Of a stretch of 64,000 nucleotides of DNA, positions 1 to 9,981 are shown piece after piece. Where the stretch lies: assembly GCF_009827445.1 (NCBI RefSeq), contig NZ_WTYI01000001.1, positions 2,494,381 to 2,558,380 of the forward strand. Direction: 5' to 3'. This DNA is from Qipengyuania aquimaris. Its GTDB lineage: Bacteria; Pseudomonadota; Alphaproteobacteria; Sphingomonadales; Sphingomonadaceae. Position numbers and translations under genes: made by a program. The notes below the pieces were generated by a model. That model was given only the letters and a program-made list of their open reading frames with translations, had not been told where the DNA came from and searched no databases. Positions within the stretch are counted from its first letter, which is position 1. Every line of letters begins with the position of its first letter.

Positions 1-908
1 AGGGCCCGTGCCTTGCGGCGAGCAACTGGTCGAGCGATCCTGCGCTCTTCTTCACCAGCCAGTTCGAAACCGCGATTGTGGGCGAGGGCGAGGCCTTCGC
101 GACAGGCTATTTCGAGCCCGAAATTCTCGGCAGCCGGACAAAGGCGCCCGGCTACGAAGTGCCGGTCTACGCCCTCCCGTCCGACTTGGAACGCGGCTGG
201 CCCGCCGAAATCGCCGAGAGCGAGCGCACCGGTCGCCCGCCGCTTGGTCGTTACAATGAAGACGGCGAGTTCGTGCGCTATTACGAGCGGTCCGAGATCG
301 TGGCAGGCGCGCTGGACGGCAAGGTCCCGACGATTGCCTGGGCTGCCGATCCGGTCGAATTCTTCTTCCTCCAGATCCAGGGCAGCGGCCTGCTGCGCCA
401 GCCCGACGGCAGCGTGATGCGCATTGGCTATGCGGGCCAGAACGGCCGCGAATATGTCGCCATTGGAAGACCGATGCGCGAGCAGGGCCTGATCGGCGAC
501 GGGACGCAGTACCCGACCTCGATGCAGGGACTGATGGGCTGGCTGCGGGACAATCCGGACCGGGCGGACGAGATCATGAACCTCAATAAGAGCTGGATCT
601 TCTTCCGTGAACTGGACACCGACGGTCCGCTCGGCTCGCTCGAAGTGCCGGTTTACGGGCGCGACAGCATCGCAGTCGATCCCAAGTTCGTGCCCTATGG
701 CGCACCGGTCTGGCTCGACATGGAAAGCGATGTGGCGGACGGCCTCTGGGTCGCGCAGGACACGGGCGGGGCCATCAAGGGCGCCAACCGCTTCGACACC
801 TTCTGGGGCAATGGCGCGCAGGCCCGCGAAATCGCCGGTGGAATGAGCAGCAGCGGCACGGCCTATATCTTCCTGCCCAAGGGCACGCTCGCCCGCCTCA
901 AGCGATGA
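1..908 (+). CDS. mltA: Membrane-bound lytic murein transglycosylase A (5' end outside window)
   Basis: Peptidoglycan lytic transglycosylase that cleaves MurNAc-GlcNAc bonds in the periplasm to give 1,6-anhydro products. The reading frame is open from the first bases (codons in frame from base 3), and MltA-like residues precede the first ATG at 78, so the true start lies upstream of the window. Visible family features are the TGYFEPEI segment, the FFLQIQGSG stretch and a C-terminal AQDTGGAIKG block containing the catalytic Asp, followed by the RFDTFWGNG 3D-domain signature. The stop overlaps the start of the Smr gene by 4 bases, so the two are probably co-transcribed. The signal peptide or lipobox cannot be seen. 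Family assignment is secure; whether it is lipid-anchored is unknown. Confidence 0.93.
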   Translation, partial: GPCLAASNWSSDPALFFTSQFETAIVGEGEAFATGYFEPEILGSRTKAPGYEVPVYALPSDLERGWPAEIAESERTGRPPLGRYNEDGEFVRYYERSEIVAGALDGKVPTIAWAADPVEFFFLQIQGSGLLRQPDGSVMRIGYAGQNGREYVAIGRPMREQGLIGDGTQYPTSMQGLMGWLRDNPDRADEIMNLNKSWIFFRELDTDGPLGSLEVPVYGRDSIAVDPKFVPYGAPVWLDMESDVADGLWVAQDTGGAIKGANRFDTFWGNGAQAREIAGGMSSSGTAYIFLPKGTLARLKR

Positions 909-1453
909 GCGCGCCGCGCGGCCTCAGCGCGCAAGAAGCGGAAGCCTGGGAAAAGGTCGCCGCGACGGTCGAACCGCTTCACCCGCGCGCGCATGTGCGC
1001 AAGGTTGATGCCCCGATCGCGCCGAAGGTGACAGTCCCCAAACCGTCGCCCAGAAAGCCCGCGCCCTTGTCAGCGCCCCGGCCCGTTGCCACTCCCATCA
1101 AATCCGCCAATTCCCTCGATTCTCACTGGGATCGCAGGCTCAAATCGGGCGCGGTCCAGCCGGATTTCACGCTCGACCTTCACGACCATGGCCTCGACGC
1201 GGCCTACAACCGCCTGATCAGCGGCGTGGCGCAGGCGCGCTCGATGGGCGCGCGCACGATCCTGCTGATCACCGGCAAGCCGCGTCCTGTCGATCCGGCC
1301 GATCGCGGGCACAGGCGCGGGGCAATCCGGGCCAAGGTGCTGGACTGGCTGGCCGCCTCCAGCCACCATTCGGCCATCGCGGCCGTACGCCGCGCGCACC
1401 AGCGTCATGGCGGAGACGGGGCGCTCTACATCGTCCTCAGGCGCGAGCGCTGA
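905..1453 (+). CDS. Smr domain protein
   Basis: A 182-residue protein with a C-terminal Smr (small MutS-related) domain, a fold with nicking endonuclease activity in some members. The N-terminal ~70 residues are Pro/Ala/Lys-rich and probably disordered. The domain shows the LDLHDHGLDAA opening (LDLHG-type motif), ILLITGKPR in the middle and the RAHQRHGGDGALYIVLRR ending, matching H-x-x-x-x-G-G-x-G-A. The ATG overlaps the mltA stop by 4 bases. The 3' end overlaps the convergent membrane-protein gene by 17 bases. In alphaproteobacteria this gene commonly follows mltA; its cellular role is not established. Confidence 0.9.
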   Translation: MSAPRGLSAQEAEAWEKVAATVEPLHPRAHVRKVDAPIAPKVTVPKPSPRKPAPLSAPRPVATPIKSANSLDSHWDRRLKSGAVQPDFTLDLHDHGLDAAYNRLISGVAQARSMGARTILLITGKPRPVDPADRGHRRGAIRAKVLDWLAASSHHSAIAAVRRAHQRHGGDGALYIVLRRER

Positions 1454-2051
1454 CCAAGCGTCGCAAACCCAACAGGACCAAGCCGAAAAGCATGAATACA
1501 ACGGCGAGGCCCAGTATGTTGGCCAGGACCTGCCCGTAACCGAATTGCGAGACGTCGAGGAAGAAGTAGGCGTAAAACCCGCTTGCCTCTCCGTAAACGA
1601 GCGCGAAGAGGGTATAGAGCACAGGCGCGACCATTACCGTCGGCGCGCTTTTCCAACTGTTGTCTGCAGCTGCCTTAAAGACCAGCCACCATCCGATCAC
1701 GGCCAGCGGCACCAGAGTGTGGTGCATCTGGTTCGTGTACCAGTCGAGGCCCACTGGGTGGTGATCGGAGGCCAACAAGACATGGTAGACGATCGCGACG
1801 ATCGCCAGCGCGGTCGCAAGCGCGAATGGCAGGGATGGGTGTATCGATCCTCTGAAGGCGATCCAGCCCATCAGGATGGCTGCCGCGAGATTGCTCCAGA
1901 TCGTGAAGAACCGCATCAGTTGCGCGAAAGCGACAAGCGGACCGATGTCGGGGCCTGCTCCGATGAATGCCTGCGCAATAAGCGCGGCCCATGCCGCGAC
2001 CGCGATGAGACCTGCGAACAAGCGCGCGCGCTTGGTGAATTGGGTGTTCAT
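1437..2051 (-). CDS. Pr6Pr / FAR-17a-AIG1-like integral membrane protein
   Basis: A 204-residue polytopic membrane protein with about six hydrophobic helices, beginning with a short basic N-terminus (TKRAR). The segment around MRFFTIWSNLAA and the later DWYTNQMHHTLVPL stretch resemble the Pr6Pr family, which is related to the FAR-17a/AIG1 group; eukaryotic members of that group are serine hydrolases. Conserved-looking His residues fall in the SDHHP and QMHHT segments. It lies downstream of katG but is separated from it by a strong terminator, so it probably has its own promoter. Function in bacteria is unknown. Confidence 0.75.
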   Translation of the reverse strand: MNTQFTKRARLFAGLIAVAAWAALIAQAFIGAGPDIGPLVAFAQLMRFFTIWSNLAAAILMGWIAFRGSIHPSLPFALATALAIVAIVYHVLLASDHHPVGLDWYTNQMHHTLVPLAVIGWWLVFKAAADNSWKSAPTVMVAPVLYTLFALVYGEASGFYAYFFLDVSQFGYGQVLANILGLAVVFMLFGLVLLGLRRLVSARA

Positions 2052-2085
2052 CGGAATTGCCTAGCCATCGTGCGAGCCGAGTAAA

Positions 2086-2121
2086 GAAAAGAAAAAGCCC
2101 CCGACATTGCTGCCGGGGGCT
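2086..2121 (-). terminator. Rho-independent terminator of katG
   Basis: Perfect 8-bp stem AGCCCCCG (2096-2103) with CGGGGGCT (2114-2121) and a 10-base loop. Read on the minus strand it is followed by a T-rich run (complement of the A-rich 2086-2095). It lies 35 bases past the katG stop. Confidence 0.9.
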
Positions 2122-2155
2122 CCTTCTGCGGCCCAGGGGCTCAGTTCTGTTCTTT

Positions 2156-4372
2156 TTATTTGTGGTACTTTGCGTAGCTGAGGTCGAACCGGTCCGCGTC
2201 CATGACCTTGGTCCAGGCCTTGACGAAGTCGTTCACGAACTTCTGCTCATTGCCGTTTTCGGCATAGACTTCCGCCACCGCGCGCAGGCGCGAGTTGGAG
2301 CCGAAGACAAGGTCGGTGCGCGTTGCGCGCCACAGTTCCTTGCCGGTCTTGCGGCAGATGCCGACGAATTCCTCGTCGCCGCTGTCGTCGACCTCTTCCC
2401 AGATCACGCCCATGCCCAGCAGGTTCACGAACCAGCTGTTGTCGAGCTTGCCGGGGGTTTCGGTAAGGACGCCGATGCTGTTCCCGTGCTTGGCATGCTT
2501 GCTCACAGCGCCCATTGCGCGCAGCCCGCCGACCAGTGCAGTCATTTCCGGGATCGAAAGGCCCAAGAGGTGGGCGCGGTCGACCAGCATGTCCTCGGTC
2601 TTCACCGAAGCCTTGGTCTTGAGGTAGTTGCGGAAACCGTCGGCAAACGGCTCCAGCGGCTCCCAGCTTTCGGCGTCGAAGTCTTCGCGTTTCGCATCGC
2701 CGCGACCGGTGGTGACCGGAACGGAGATATCGAAGCCCGCATCCTTCGCAGCCTTTTCGACCGCAGCCGAACCGGCGATGACGATGGCGTCGGCCATCGA
2801 GATCGAGCCGCGGATCTCGTCGAGCTTGGCAAGGACCTTGCCCAGTTCTTCGGGATCGTTGACCGCCCAGTTCTTGATTTCATCGAAGCGGATGTGCGCA
2901 CCGTTGGCGCCGCCGCGATGGTCGGAATTGCGGTAGGTCGAGGCCGAGGCCCATGCCGCCTTCACCAGTTCCGAAACGGACAGGCCGCTGTCCAGCACCT
3001 TCGATTTGAAGGACGACAGGTCGCTGTCGGAAACCTGCGTTCCGGCGGGGACGGGGTCCTGCCAGATCAGGTCTTCGCTCGGCACTTCGGGGCCGAGGTA
3101 GCGGACCTTGGGTCCCATGTCGCGGTGGCACAGCTTGAACCATGCGCGGGCGAAGGCATCGTCCAATGCAGCCTGGTCGTCGCGGAAGCGTTCGGAGATT
3201 TTTCGATATTCCGGATCGCGCTTCAGCGCCATGTCGGCGGTCGTCATCATGGTCGGGACCTTCTTGTTCGGGTCCCTGGCGTCGGGTGCCATGTCTTCCG
3301 GATCGGGATTGATCGGCTGCCACTGGTTCGCGCCTGCCGGGCTCTGGACGAGCTCGTAGTCGTATTTGAACAGCAGGCGGAAATAGTCGCCGCCCCACTG
3401 CGTCGGGTTCGGGGTCCACGCGCCTTCGATGCCCGAAGTCGTGATGTGACCCTTGCCGATTTCATCGGGGTCGGTCAGCCAGCCGAAGCCCATGCGGTGC
3501 AGGGTTTCGCCTTCCGGAGCGCTGCCGAAAGTGTCGGCAGGCTTCGCGCCGTGGGCCTTGCCGAAGGCGTGACCGCCGGCGGTAAGAGCGACAGTTTCCT
3601 CGTCGTTCATGGCCATGCGGGCGAAGGTTTCCCGCATGTCGCGGGCCATGCCTTCCGCATCGTGCGGATTGCCGCCCGGACCTTCGGGATTGACGTAGAT
3701 GAGGCCCATCTGGATCGCTGCGAGCGGATTTTCGAGCGCCATGCCTTCATCCGGCTGAATGCGGGTTTCGGCGCCGGTATCGACCCACTTTTCTTCCGTG
3801 CCCCAGTAGACGGTTTCGGGATCGAAGACGTCCTTGCGACCGCCGCCGAAGCCGAACACGGGACCGCCCATGCTTTCGATGGCGACGTTACCGGTGAGGA
3901 TGAAGAGGTCGGCCCAGCTGATGTGCTTGCCGTATTTCTGCTTGATCGGCCAAAGCAGGCGGCGCGCCTTGTCGAGGTTGCCGTTATCGGGCCAGCTGTT
4001 GAGCGGGGCGAAGCGCTGCTGGCCGCTGCCGCCACCGCCGCGACCATCGCCGGTGCGATAGGTGCCGGCTGCGTGCCATGCCATGCGGATGAAGAACGGG
4101 CCGTAATGGCCATAGTCCGCCGGCCACCAGTCCTGGCTGTCGGTCATAAGGTCGGTGAGGTCCTGCTTCAGCGCCTTGTAGTCGAGCGCATTGAAGGCTT
4201 CGCAATAATCGAAGTCCTCGCCCATCGGGTCGGCAGCGCGGCCGCCCTCGGTAAGGATTTCCAGATCGAGTTGGTCGGGCCACCAGTCACGGTTCCGGCG
4301 GCCGAATAGGTCCCGGGTTCCGGCATTGCCGTGGAAAGGACAACCGCTGATATCTCCGGTTTTGGCGTCCAT
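2156..4372 (-). CDS. katG: Catalase-peroxidase KatG
   Basis: Bifunctional haem enzyme that removes hydrogen peroxide by catalase and peroxidase reactions. The length of 738 residues is typical. The N-terminal domain shows the distal haem pocket R96, W99, H100 in [12 protein letters not shown]. The Tyr of IYVNPEG and the Met of RMGFGW would complete the Trp-Tyr-Met crosslink, and the proximal His is in [12 protein letters not shown]. The C-terminal domain is the usual degenerate repeat. The ATG is preceded by a clear AGGAGAG ribosome site. It lies next to ahpF and ahpC, giving a peroxide-defence block in which each part has its own terminator. OxyR control would be expected but no oxyR is in the window. 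Confidence 0.98.
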   Translation of the reverse strand: MDAKTGDISGCPFHGNAGTRDLFGRRNRDWWPDQLDLEILTEGGRAADPMGEDFDYCEAFNALDYKALKQDLTDLMTDSQDWWPADYGHYGPFFIRMAWHAAGTYRTGDGRGGGGSGQQRFAPLNSWPDNGNLDKARRLLWPIKQKYGKHISWADLFILTGNVAIESMGGPVFGFGGGRKDVFDPETVYWGTEEKWVDTGAETRIQPDEGMALENPLAAIQMGLIYVNPEGPGGNPHDAEGMARDMRETFARMAMNDEETVALTAGGHAFGKAHGAKPADTFGSAPEGETLHRMGFGWLTDPDEIGKGHITTSGIEGAWTPNPTQWGGDYFRLLFKYDYELVQSPAGANQWQPINPDPEDMAPDARDPNKKVPTMMTTADMALKRDPEYRKISERFRDDQAALDDAFARAWFKLCHRDMGPKVRYLGPEVPSEDLIWQDPVPAGTQVSDSDLSSFKSKVLDSGLSVSELVKAAWASASTYRNSDHRGGANGAHIRFDEIKNWAVNDPEELGKVLAKLDEIRGSISMADAIVIAGSAAVEKAAKDAGFDISVPVTTGRGDAKREDFDAESWEPLEPFADGFRNYLKTKASVKTEDMLVDRAHLLGLSIPEMTALVGGLRAMGAVSKHAKHGNSIGVLTETPGKLDNSWFVNLLGMGVIWEEVDDSGDEEFVGICRKTGKELWRATRTDLVFGSNSRLRAVAEVYAENGNEQKFVNDFVKAWTKVMDADRFDLSYAKYHK

Positions 4373-4516
4373 GAATACTCTCTCCTAATAAAAAGACTCG
4401 GTCTCCCGTCCGAGAACCTGATGACGATGAACCTCGTCCGGTAATTCGTCCAATCGATTAAACGGTTCAAATTGATTGCTGGAAGCGATTGAGCGATGAA
4501 GCGTGGCGCACATGCG

Positions 4517-4553
4517 AAAAGCGCCGCCATCCGGTTGGAATGGCGGCGCTTTA
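4517..4553 (-). terminator. Terminator downstream of ahpF
   Basis: Perfect 11-bp stem AGCGCCGCCAT (4520-4530) and ATGGCGGCGCT (4540-4550), extended by A/T pairs, with a 9-base loop. On the minus strand it ends in TTTTCG. The plus strand also has a T-rich tail, so it may work both ways. Confidence 0.9.
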
Positions 4554-4574
4554 TTTATTGATCGAGAGCAAATA

Positions 4575-6164
4575 TCAGGCCGCTTGCGCGATCTCGTCCA
4601 ACGCTTCGGTACGGATGAGGAAATCGAAGGCGGAAAGGCCCGCTTTCGAACCTTCGCCCATCGCGACCACGATCTGCTTGTAGGGAACGTCGGTCACGTC
4701 GCCCGCACCGAAGACGCCGGGAAGGTTCGTGCGGCCTTCTTCGTCGGTTTCTATTTCGCCGAATTTGGTCAGCGCGAGACCGCTTTCCTTGAGCCACTCG
4801 GTGTTCGGCACAAGACCGATCTGGACGAACACGCCTTCCAATTCGATGCGGCGTTCGTCCCCGCTCTTGCGGTCTTTCAACACGAGGCCGTCGACCTTGC
4901 CGTCCTTGCCAGTGATCTCTGTCGTCTGGCCGCTGGTGACGATCTCCACATTCGCCATGCTGCGCAGCTTGGCCTGCAGGACTTCGTCAGCACGCAGCTT
5001 TTCGTCATATTCGATCAGCGTGACGTGGCCGACGATCTTGGCGAGGTCGATTGCCGCCTCGACGCCGGAATTGCCGCCGCCGATGACAGCAATGCGCTTG
5101 CCCTTGAACAGCGGACCGTCGCAGTGCGGGCAATAGGCTACGCCCTTGTTGCGATATTCGGCCTCGCCCGGAACGCCGAGGTTCCGCCAGCGTGCGCCCG
5201 TTGCAAGGATCAGGCTGCGGGCCTTAAGAAACGCGCCATTGCCGAGTTCCACCGTGTGGAGGCCACCTTCCTGCTTGGCAGGTACAAGCTTCACCGCCTT
5301 GGCGAGGTTCATCAGGTCGATGTCGTATTCGCCGACATGGCGTTCCAGCTCGCCGGCAAGCTTCGGGCCTTCGGTATAGGCCGTGCCCGGCAGGTTCTCG
5401 ATACCCAGCGTGTCGTGCAGCTGTCCGCCGAAGCGTTCCGCAGCGATGCCGGTGCGGAAACCCTTGCGCGCGGTGTAGATGGCCGTTGCTGCGCCAGCCG
5501 GACCGCCGCCGATCACGAGGACTTCGAACGGGTCCTTGGCGGCGAGCTTTTCCGCTGCCTTGGCATCGGCGCCGGTGTCGATCTTGGCGAGGATTTCTGC
5601 CAGTTCCATCTTGCCGTTGTAAAAGGGTTCGCCATTCAGGAAGGTCGCGGGCACGGCCATGATGTCGCGTGCGTCGACTTCTTCCTGGTAGGTCCCGCCC
5701 TCGATCAGGGTCGCGGTGATGCGCGGGTTTTCGAGCGCCATCAGCGTCAGCGCCTGCACCACGTCGGGGCAATTATGGCAGCTCAGCGAGAAATACATCT
5801 CGAAATTGAAATCGCCTTCGATGCCGCGGACCTGTTCGATGAGGTCGGCATCGACCTTGGGCGGGTGCCCGCCGGCCCACAGCAGGGCGAGGACGAGCGA
5901 GGTAAATTCGTGCCCCATCGGAAGGCCGGCGAAACGCACCCACTTTTCCGCGTCGCTGGCGCGGCGGATGATGAAGCTGGGCTTGCGGTCGTCGGTGCCG
6001 TCGAGGCTGGCGGTAACCAGCTCGTGGAGCGCGGCAATCTCTTCCAGCAGTTCACGGGTCTGCGTGCTCTTGGCGTCGTCACCCAGCGAGGCGACGAGTT
6101 CGATCGGCTCGCGCAGGTTGGCGAGATAGGTCGAAAGCTGTTGCTTCATTGCGGTGTCGAGCAT
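4575..6164 (-). CDS. ahpF: Alkyl hydroperoxide reductase subunit F
   Basis: NAD(P)H-dependent FAD disulfide reductase that recycles AhpC. The start at 6164 (MLDTAMKQQ) gives 529 residues, the normal AhpF length; a longer in-frame extension to 6377 would run through the ahpC-ahpF intergenic hairpin and is rejected. The N-terminal double-thioredoxin-fold domain carries the redox pair C129-H-N-C132. The thioredoxin-reductase-like part has a GGGPAG FAD motif, a GGGNSG NAD(P)H motif and the second redox pair C345-P-H-C348. The gene follows ahpC after a 143-base gap holding a strong hairpin, which suggests that ahpF is made at a lower level than ahpC. Confidence 0.97.
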   Translation of the reverse strand: MLDTAMKQQLSTYLANLREPIELVASLGDDAKSTQTRELLEEIAALHELVTASLDGTDDRKPSFIIRRASDAEKWVRFAGLPMGHEFTSLVLALLWAGGHPPKVDADLIEQVRGIEGDFNFEMYFSLSCHNCPDVVQALTLMALENPRITATLIEGGTYQEEVDARDIMAVPATFLNGEPFYNGKMELAEILAKIDTGADAKAAEKLAAKDPFEVLVIGGGPAGAATAIYTARKGFRTGIAAERFGGQLHDTLGIENLPGTAYTEGPKLAGELERHVGEYDIDLMNLAKAVKLVPAKQEGGLHTVELGNGAFLKARSLILATGARWRNLGVPGEAEYRNKGVAYCPHCDGPLFKGKRIAVIGGGNSGVEAAIDLAKIVGHVTLIEYDEKLRADEVLQAKLRSMANVEIVTSGQTTEITGKDGKVDGLVLKDRKSGDERRIELEGVFVQIGLVPNTEWLKESGLALTKFGEIETDEEGRTNLPGVFGAGDVTDVPYKQIVVAMGEGSKAGLSAFDFLIRTEALDEIAQAA

Positions 6165-6193
6165 GCACGGTCTCCGGATAGGATGGGGGACGG

Positions 6194-6236
6194 AAAAGGT
6201 CCGGGGCGGGGGGGGGAGGCAATTGCCCCGGACCTT
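6194..6236 (-). terminator. ahpC-ahpF intergenic terminator-like hairpin
   Basis: Perfect 12-bp stem AAGGTCCGGGGC (6196-6207) with GCCCCGGACCTT (6225-6236). The 17-base loop contains a run of nine G on the plus strand. The minus-strand transcript would end the stem with UUUU, as in a partial terminator or a 3'-end stabiliser of ahpC mRNA. Confidence 0.8.
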
Positions 6237-6307
6237 CCAGCGACCCGAGGTTCTCTCGGGCTCTCGGGCGGCGCCCCGGGGAAAGGTGCGCCGCCTGAAC
6301 ACTTCGC

Positions 6308-6874
6308 TTAGATCTTGCCAACCAGGTCGAGCGAGGGAGCCAGCGTTTCGCCGCCTTCTTCCCAGGCTGCCGGGCAAACCTGGCCGGGGTTGGCGCGAAC
6401 GTACTGGGCAGCCTTGATCTTGCGGGCCAGTTCGTTGGCATTGCGGCCGACGCCTTCGCAGGTCTGTTCCATGATCTGGATCACGCCGTCGGGATCGACC
6501 ACGAAGGTTGCACGGTCGGCAAGACCGACGCCTTCACGCAGTACGTCGAAGTTGCGTGCAAGAACGTGGTTCTGGTCACCGAGGAACGGGAACTGCAGCT
6601 TGCCGATCTTGTCGGAAGTGTCGTGCCATGCCTTGTGGCTGAAGTGCGTGTCGGTCGAGACGGCGTAGACTTCGACGTCCATCTTCTGGAGCATGGCGTA
6701 CTGCTCGCCGAGGTCTTCCAGCTCCGTCGGGCAGACGAAGGTGAAGTCGGCCGGATAGAAGAAGAAGACAGACCACTTGCCCTTCACGTCTTCGTCGGTG
6801 ACCTGGAAAAAGTCCTTGCCGGCCTGGAAGGCGGTGGCGTTGAACGGTTTGATTTCGCTTCCGATGATACCCAT
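6308..6874 (-). CDS. ahpC: Alkyl hydroperoxide reductase subunit C (typical 2-Cys peroxiredoxin)
   Basis: Peroxiredoxin of 188 residues that reduces hydrogen and organic peroxides in the cytoplasm with AhpF as reductant. The peroxidatic Cys is C48 in TFVCPTE and the resolving Cys is C167 in QVCPAAW; an extra Cys lies at 139. The Thr of PTE and the Arg of the DRATF segment fit the active-site constellation. It is the first gene of the ahpC-ahpF unit. The 254 bases upstream separate it from a divergent lipoprotein gene and are visibly A/T-richer than the surroundings, so they should contain both promoters. Confidence 0.98.
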   Translation of the reverse strand: MGIIGSEIKPFNATAFQAGKDFFQVTDEDVKGKWSVFFFYPADFTFVCPTELEDLGEQYAMLQKMDVEVYAVSTDTHFSHKAWHDTSDKIGKLQFPFLGDQNHVLARNFDVLREGVGLADRATFVVDPDGVIQIMEQTCEGVGRNANELARKIKAAQYVRANPGQVCPAAWEEGGETLAPSLDLVGKI

Positions 6875-7128
6875 GGTTTTCTCCGTTATTCGGGTTGAAA
6901 CTCGTGGGTGTCAGATAGGCGGTGTTGCGATGCACAAAAGCGATATGTTGCGATTGCGAGGATCGGAATAATCGATCAACTCGATGGAACTTTCCTAAAG
7001 TACAACATAAACGCAATTATCATGAGATTTTTGCAACCAACTCCTCAATATGCAGAAAGATACGAGAAATTGCTTCGCAGGCGGCAGTTATATGCTAATG
7101 CGAATTCTTCGCAATAAGAGGATTCGAA

Positions 7129-7632
7129 ATGCGTAAGTTTGCTATCGCCGCCGCCTTCACCGCCAGCACCCTCGCTCTCGCTGCCTGTTCGGGCGCAGAG
7201 GAAGCTGCACCTGCTGCCGATGAGCCTGCGGCTACCGACACTGTTAACGCGGATGCCGAAACCGCCAGCGTCCTCGACGCCAGCACCGCCACCGCCGATC
7301 AGCTTGCCGGGATCGATGGCGTGTCCGCCGAACTCGCCGCCGCCATTGTCGCAGGTCAGCCCTATGCCGACGTGACGGCGTTCAACGCAAAGCTGCTCGA
7401 AACGCTGTCGGCAGAAGAAGCCGCCGCCGTGCTCGAAACCGTGTTCGTTCCGGTCAACCTCAACGAGGCTACCGAAGAGCAGATCCGTCTGATCCCCGGA
7501 ATGACCGACAAGATGGTCCACGAATTCGAAGAATATCGTCCCTACGCCGACATGGGTGAATTCAACCGTGAAATCGGCAAGTATGTCGACGAGACCGAAG
7601 TCGCCCGTTTCCGCAACTACGTCACTCTCTGA
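7129..7632 (+). CDS. Helix-hairpin-helix (ComEA-like) lipoprotein
   Basis: A 167-residue exported protein. The signal sequence ends in the lipobox LAAC, giving an N-terminal lipid-modified Cys. An Ala/Glu-rich linker (about residues 22-55) follows. Two helix-hairpin-helix-like repeats come next: ATADQLAGIDGVSAELAAAI and LNEATEEQIRLIPGMTDKM, each resembling the ComEA-type N-x-A-s-x-x-x-L-x-x-I-P-G-I pattern, followed by YADMGEFNRE. ComEA binds DNA outside the cytoplasmic membrane, but this protein is only distantly similar, so DNA binding is inference. The 3' end overlaps the convergent msrQ-like gene by 16 bases. Confidence 0.85.
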   Translation: MRKFAIAAAFTASTLALAACSGAEEAAPAADEPAATDTVNADAETASVLDASTATADQLAGIDGVSAELAAAIVAGQPYADVTAFNAKLLETLSAEEAAAVLETVFVPVNLNEATEEQIRLIPGMTDKMVHEFEEYRPYADMGEFNREIGKYVDETEVARFRNYVTL

Positions 7633-8201
7633 CGCATTTGCAGCACGACCCTGATCGCCTCGATCGCGACCAATATGCCAACGTGGATCCACGCGGTGGT
7701 CGGATCGAAGGCGGACAGGACCCAGTGGACGAAGACAACGATCGCCGCCGGATAGACCAGGCGGTGCAAGGTCTTCCATGACCGCTTGAGTGCCCTCGTC
7801 GCGATATCGTTCGATGTCGCGGCGAGCGGTACGAAAAGGCCCAGCGCCGCCCATCCCGCAAGCATGTACGGCTCGCCCGCTTCCGAAAGAATGACGGCCG
7901 GGTCGACTTTCTTGCCCAGGTAAATGCCGGTGTGAAACGCGGCATAGGCGAAACTCGCGACACCCAGATCGCGCCGCCTGCGCATCAGCCAGACCGCCCA
8001 TTTCTGCTTGCGGAACGCGAGCCGTATCGGCGTCACCGCCAGCGTCACCAGCAGCAGCCAGGCCGCCCAGTCGCCGCTATCGGCGATCACATGGCCATAG
8101 CCATAGCTGTCGGGTGTCAAAACCCAGCGCCCCACCATCCAGAGCCCCGGCAAGGCGAGTAGCAGCCACAGCAGCGGGCGCGAATTGGCAAATGCTTTCA
8201 T
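7617..8201 (-). CDS. msrQ: MsrQ/YedZ-like haem b membrane protein
   Basis: A 194-residue protein with about six hydrophobic helices and a ferric-reductase-like transmembrane domain. His residues in helix positions (FAYAAFHTGIY, LHRLVYPAAIVVFVHWVL) fit the haem ligands of MsrQ, the partner that passes electrons to the periplasmic methionine sulfoxide reductase MsrP. No msrP is visible in the window, so either it is elsewhere or this is an orphan member of the family. It lies 28 bases downstream of aroC on the same strand and may be read through from it. Confidence 0.82.
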   Translation of the reverse strand: MKAFANSRPLLWLLLALPGLWMVGRWVLTPDSYGYGHVIADSGDWAAWLLLVTLAVTPIRLAFRKQKWAVWLMRRRRDLGVASFAYAAFHTGIYLGKKVDPAVILSEAGEPYMLAGWAALGLFVPLAATSNDIATRALKRSWKTLHRLVYPAAIVVFVHWVLSAFDPTTAWIHVGILVAIEAIRVVLQMRQRVT

Positions 8202-8229
8202 GAGTCTTCGGGAAATTCCGCCGCTTGGC

Positions 8230-9297
8230 TCAGCCGCATTGCGCGCGGTGGAGCAGTTTGTGATCGGCCAGCACCAGCGCCATCATCGCCTCGACGACCG
8301 GCGTGCCGCGAATGCCGACACAAGGATCGTGCCGCCCCTTGGTGCGCACCTCGGTCGCCTCGCCTTGTCGGTCTATGCTCGCAACGGGGGTGAGGATCGA
8401 GCTGGTCGGTTTGAAGGCAACGCGGCAGACCACCGGCTGGCCGGTAGAGATACCGCCTGCGATGCCGCCTGCATGGTTGGCCGCGAACTCCGGCCCGTTT
8501 TCGCCCGGTGACATGGCATCGGCGTTCTGTTCGCCGGTAAGGCGGGCGGCGTCGAAGCCGTCGCCGATCTCCACGCCCTTCACCGCATTGATGCTCATCA
8601 TCCCTGCAGCCAGGTCGCTGTCGAGCTTGGCATAGACCGGCGCGCCCCATCCTGCGGGAACACCGGTTGCCACGCATTCCACCACCGCGCCGAGCGAGGA
8701 GCCTGCCTTGCGCGCTTCGTCGACCAGCGCTTCCCAGCGCTTGGCGGCCTCTGCGTCTGGGCACCAGAAGGGGTTGCTGGCGATTTCCTCGCGGTCGAAA
8801 TTGGCGGGGTCGATCCGGTCGCCGCCGATCTCCGCGACATAGGCCAGTATTGCGACCTCGGGGATGGCCTTTCGCGCTACGGCGCCTGCTGCAACGCGCA
8901 TCGCCGTTTCACGGGCACTGCTGCGCCCGCCGCCGCGATAATCGCGAAAGCCGTACTTTGCGTCATAGGCAAAATCGGCATGGCCCGGGCGGTAGGTATT
9001 CGCGATCTCGGAATAATCCTTGGATCGCTGGTCCTTGTTTTCGATCAGCAGCGAGAGCGAGGTGCCGGTGGTCTTACCTTCGAACACTCCAGACAGGATG
9101 CGGACCTCGTCCGGCTCCTTGCGCTGGGTGGTGAACTTGTTTTGTCCCGGCTTCCTCGCGTCGAGGAACGGCTGGATATCTGCCTCGCTCAGTTCCAGCC
9201 CAGGCGGGCACCCGTCAACTACTGCGCCGATGGCAGGGCCATGGCTTTCCCCCCAGGTGGTGAAGCGAAGCACGCGTCCGAAAGTGTTCCAGCTCAT
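8230..9297 (-). CDS. aroC: Chorismate synthase
   Basis: Last step of the shikimate pathway: converts EPSP to chorismate, using reduced FMN. The 355-residue length is standard. Visible signatures are the N-terminal [16 protein letters not shown], the YRPGHADF segment, the [21 protein letters not shown] motif and the late [17 protein letters not shown] block. It is divergent from ruvA with only 78 bases between starts. The distant pheA in this window uses the same pathway end product. Confidence 0.98.
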   Translation of the reverse strand: MSWNTFGRVLRFTTWGESHGPAIGAVVDGCPPGLELSEADIQPFLDARKPGQNKFTTQRKEPDEVRILSGVFEGKTTGTSLSLLIENKDQRSKDYSEIANTYRPGHADFAYDAKYGFRDYRGGGRSSARETAMRVAAGAVARKAIPEVAILAYVAEIGGDRIDPANFDREEIASNPFWCPDAEAAKRWEALVDEARKAGSSLGAVVECVATGVPAGWGAPVYAKLDSDLAAGMMSINAVKGVEIGDGFDAARLTGEQNADAMSPGENGPEFAANHAGGIAGGISTGQPVVCRVAFKPTSSILTPVASIDRQGEATEVRTKGRHDPCVGIRGTPVVEAMMALVLADHKLLHRAQCG

Positions 9298-9375
9298 GCC
9301 CGCCTTCCTGTCTCAACTGTGGGGCCAAGTCCACTAGGGCTGGACCAAGCCATTCTTGTAGCGCAAGAACAAACC

Positions 9376-9981
9376 ATGATTGCCAAGCTTAAAGGCCTGC
9401 TAGACGAAACCGGTTCCGACTGGGCGGTGATCGATGTCTCGGGCGTCGGGTATCTTGTTCATTGCTCGGCTCGCACACTCAGCCAGTTGGGCGAGACGGG
9501 CGAAGCCTGCACTGTCTATACTGATCTCCAGGTGTCGGAGAACGACATGCGATTGCTCGGGTTTGCCGAAGCTGCGGAGCGGGATTGGTTCCGGCTGCTG
9601 ACCCAGGTTCAGGGCGTGGGAAGCAAGGTAGGCCTTGCAATTCTGTCTGCTCTGTCGACTGGCGAGGTACAACAGGCGTGCTCCAGCGGCGACGCCGCCA
9701 TGATCGCGCGGGCGCAGGGCGTCGGGCCGAAGCTTGCCGGGCGCATCGTCAACGAATTGAAGGACAAGGCGGGCGCACTACCCGGTGGCAGTGCGGCTGG
9801 CGGAATGGCTGCGGCAGCTCCAGTGGGCGGTGCGAGCGCGGATGCGGTGAGCGCGCTGGAAAACCTCGGCTTCAAACCGGCGATTGCCGCGCGGGCAGTG
9901 GCTGCGGCGCAAGGCGAGTTGGGCGAAGGCGCGAGTGAGGGCGACCTCATCCGCGTCGCTTTGAAAAGGGCGGCTTCGTGA
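9376..9981 (+). CDS. ruvA: Holliday junction branch migration protein RuvA
   Basis: Junction-binding subunit of the RuvAB branch-migration motor. The start at 9376 (MIAKLKGLL) gives 201 residues, the normal length; the open frame extends upstream across aroC but without RuvA similarity. It shows the N-terminal OB fold ([13 protein letters not shown]), the paired HhH motifs ([16 protein letters not shown] and [16 protein letters not shown], followed by NELKDK), a Gly/Ala-rich linker and the C-terminal domain III that contacts RuvB. It opens a four-gene operon that ends with ruvB. Confidence 0.97.
   Translation: MIAKLKGLLDETGSDWAVIDVSGVGYLVHCSARTLSQLGETGEACTVYTDLQVSENDMRLLGFAEAAERDWFRLLTQVQGVGSKVGLAILSALSTGEVQQACSSGDAAMIARAQGVGPKLAGRIVNELKDKAGALPGGSAAGGMAAAAPVGGASADAVSALENLGFKPAIAARAVAAAQGELGEGASEGDLIRVALKRAAS

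Noticed and set aside
1407-2084. 225-residue plus-strand frame opposite the Pr6Pr-like gene
   Set aside because: Hydrophilic Gln/Asp/Arg-rich shadow of a membrane-protein gene whose hydrophobic helices are clear on the minus strand.
2057-4309. 750-residue plus-strand open frame across katG
   Set aside because: Shadow of katG caused by high GC at third positions; no domain structure, and katG is certain on the minus strand.
4503-6311. 602-residue plus-strand frame opposite ahpF
   Set aside because: Shadow frame; the ahpF motifs on the minus strand are unambiguous.
6875-7128. OxyR binding sites upstream of ahpC (and upstream of katG)
   Set aside because: A/T-rich sequence with several ATCG-type inverted pieces is present, but no match good enough to the OxyR pattern to define a site; no oxyR gene is in the window.
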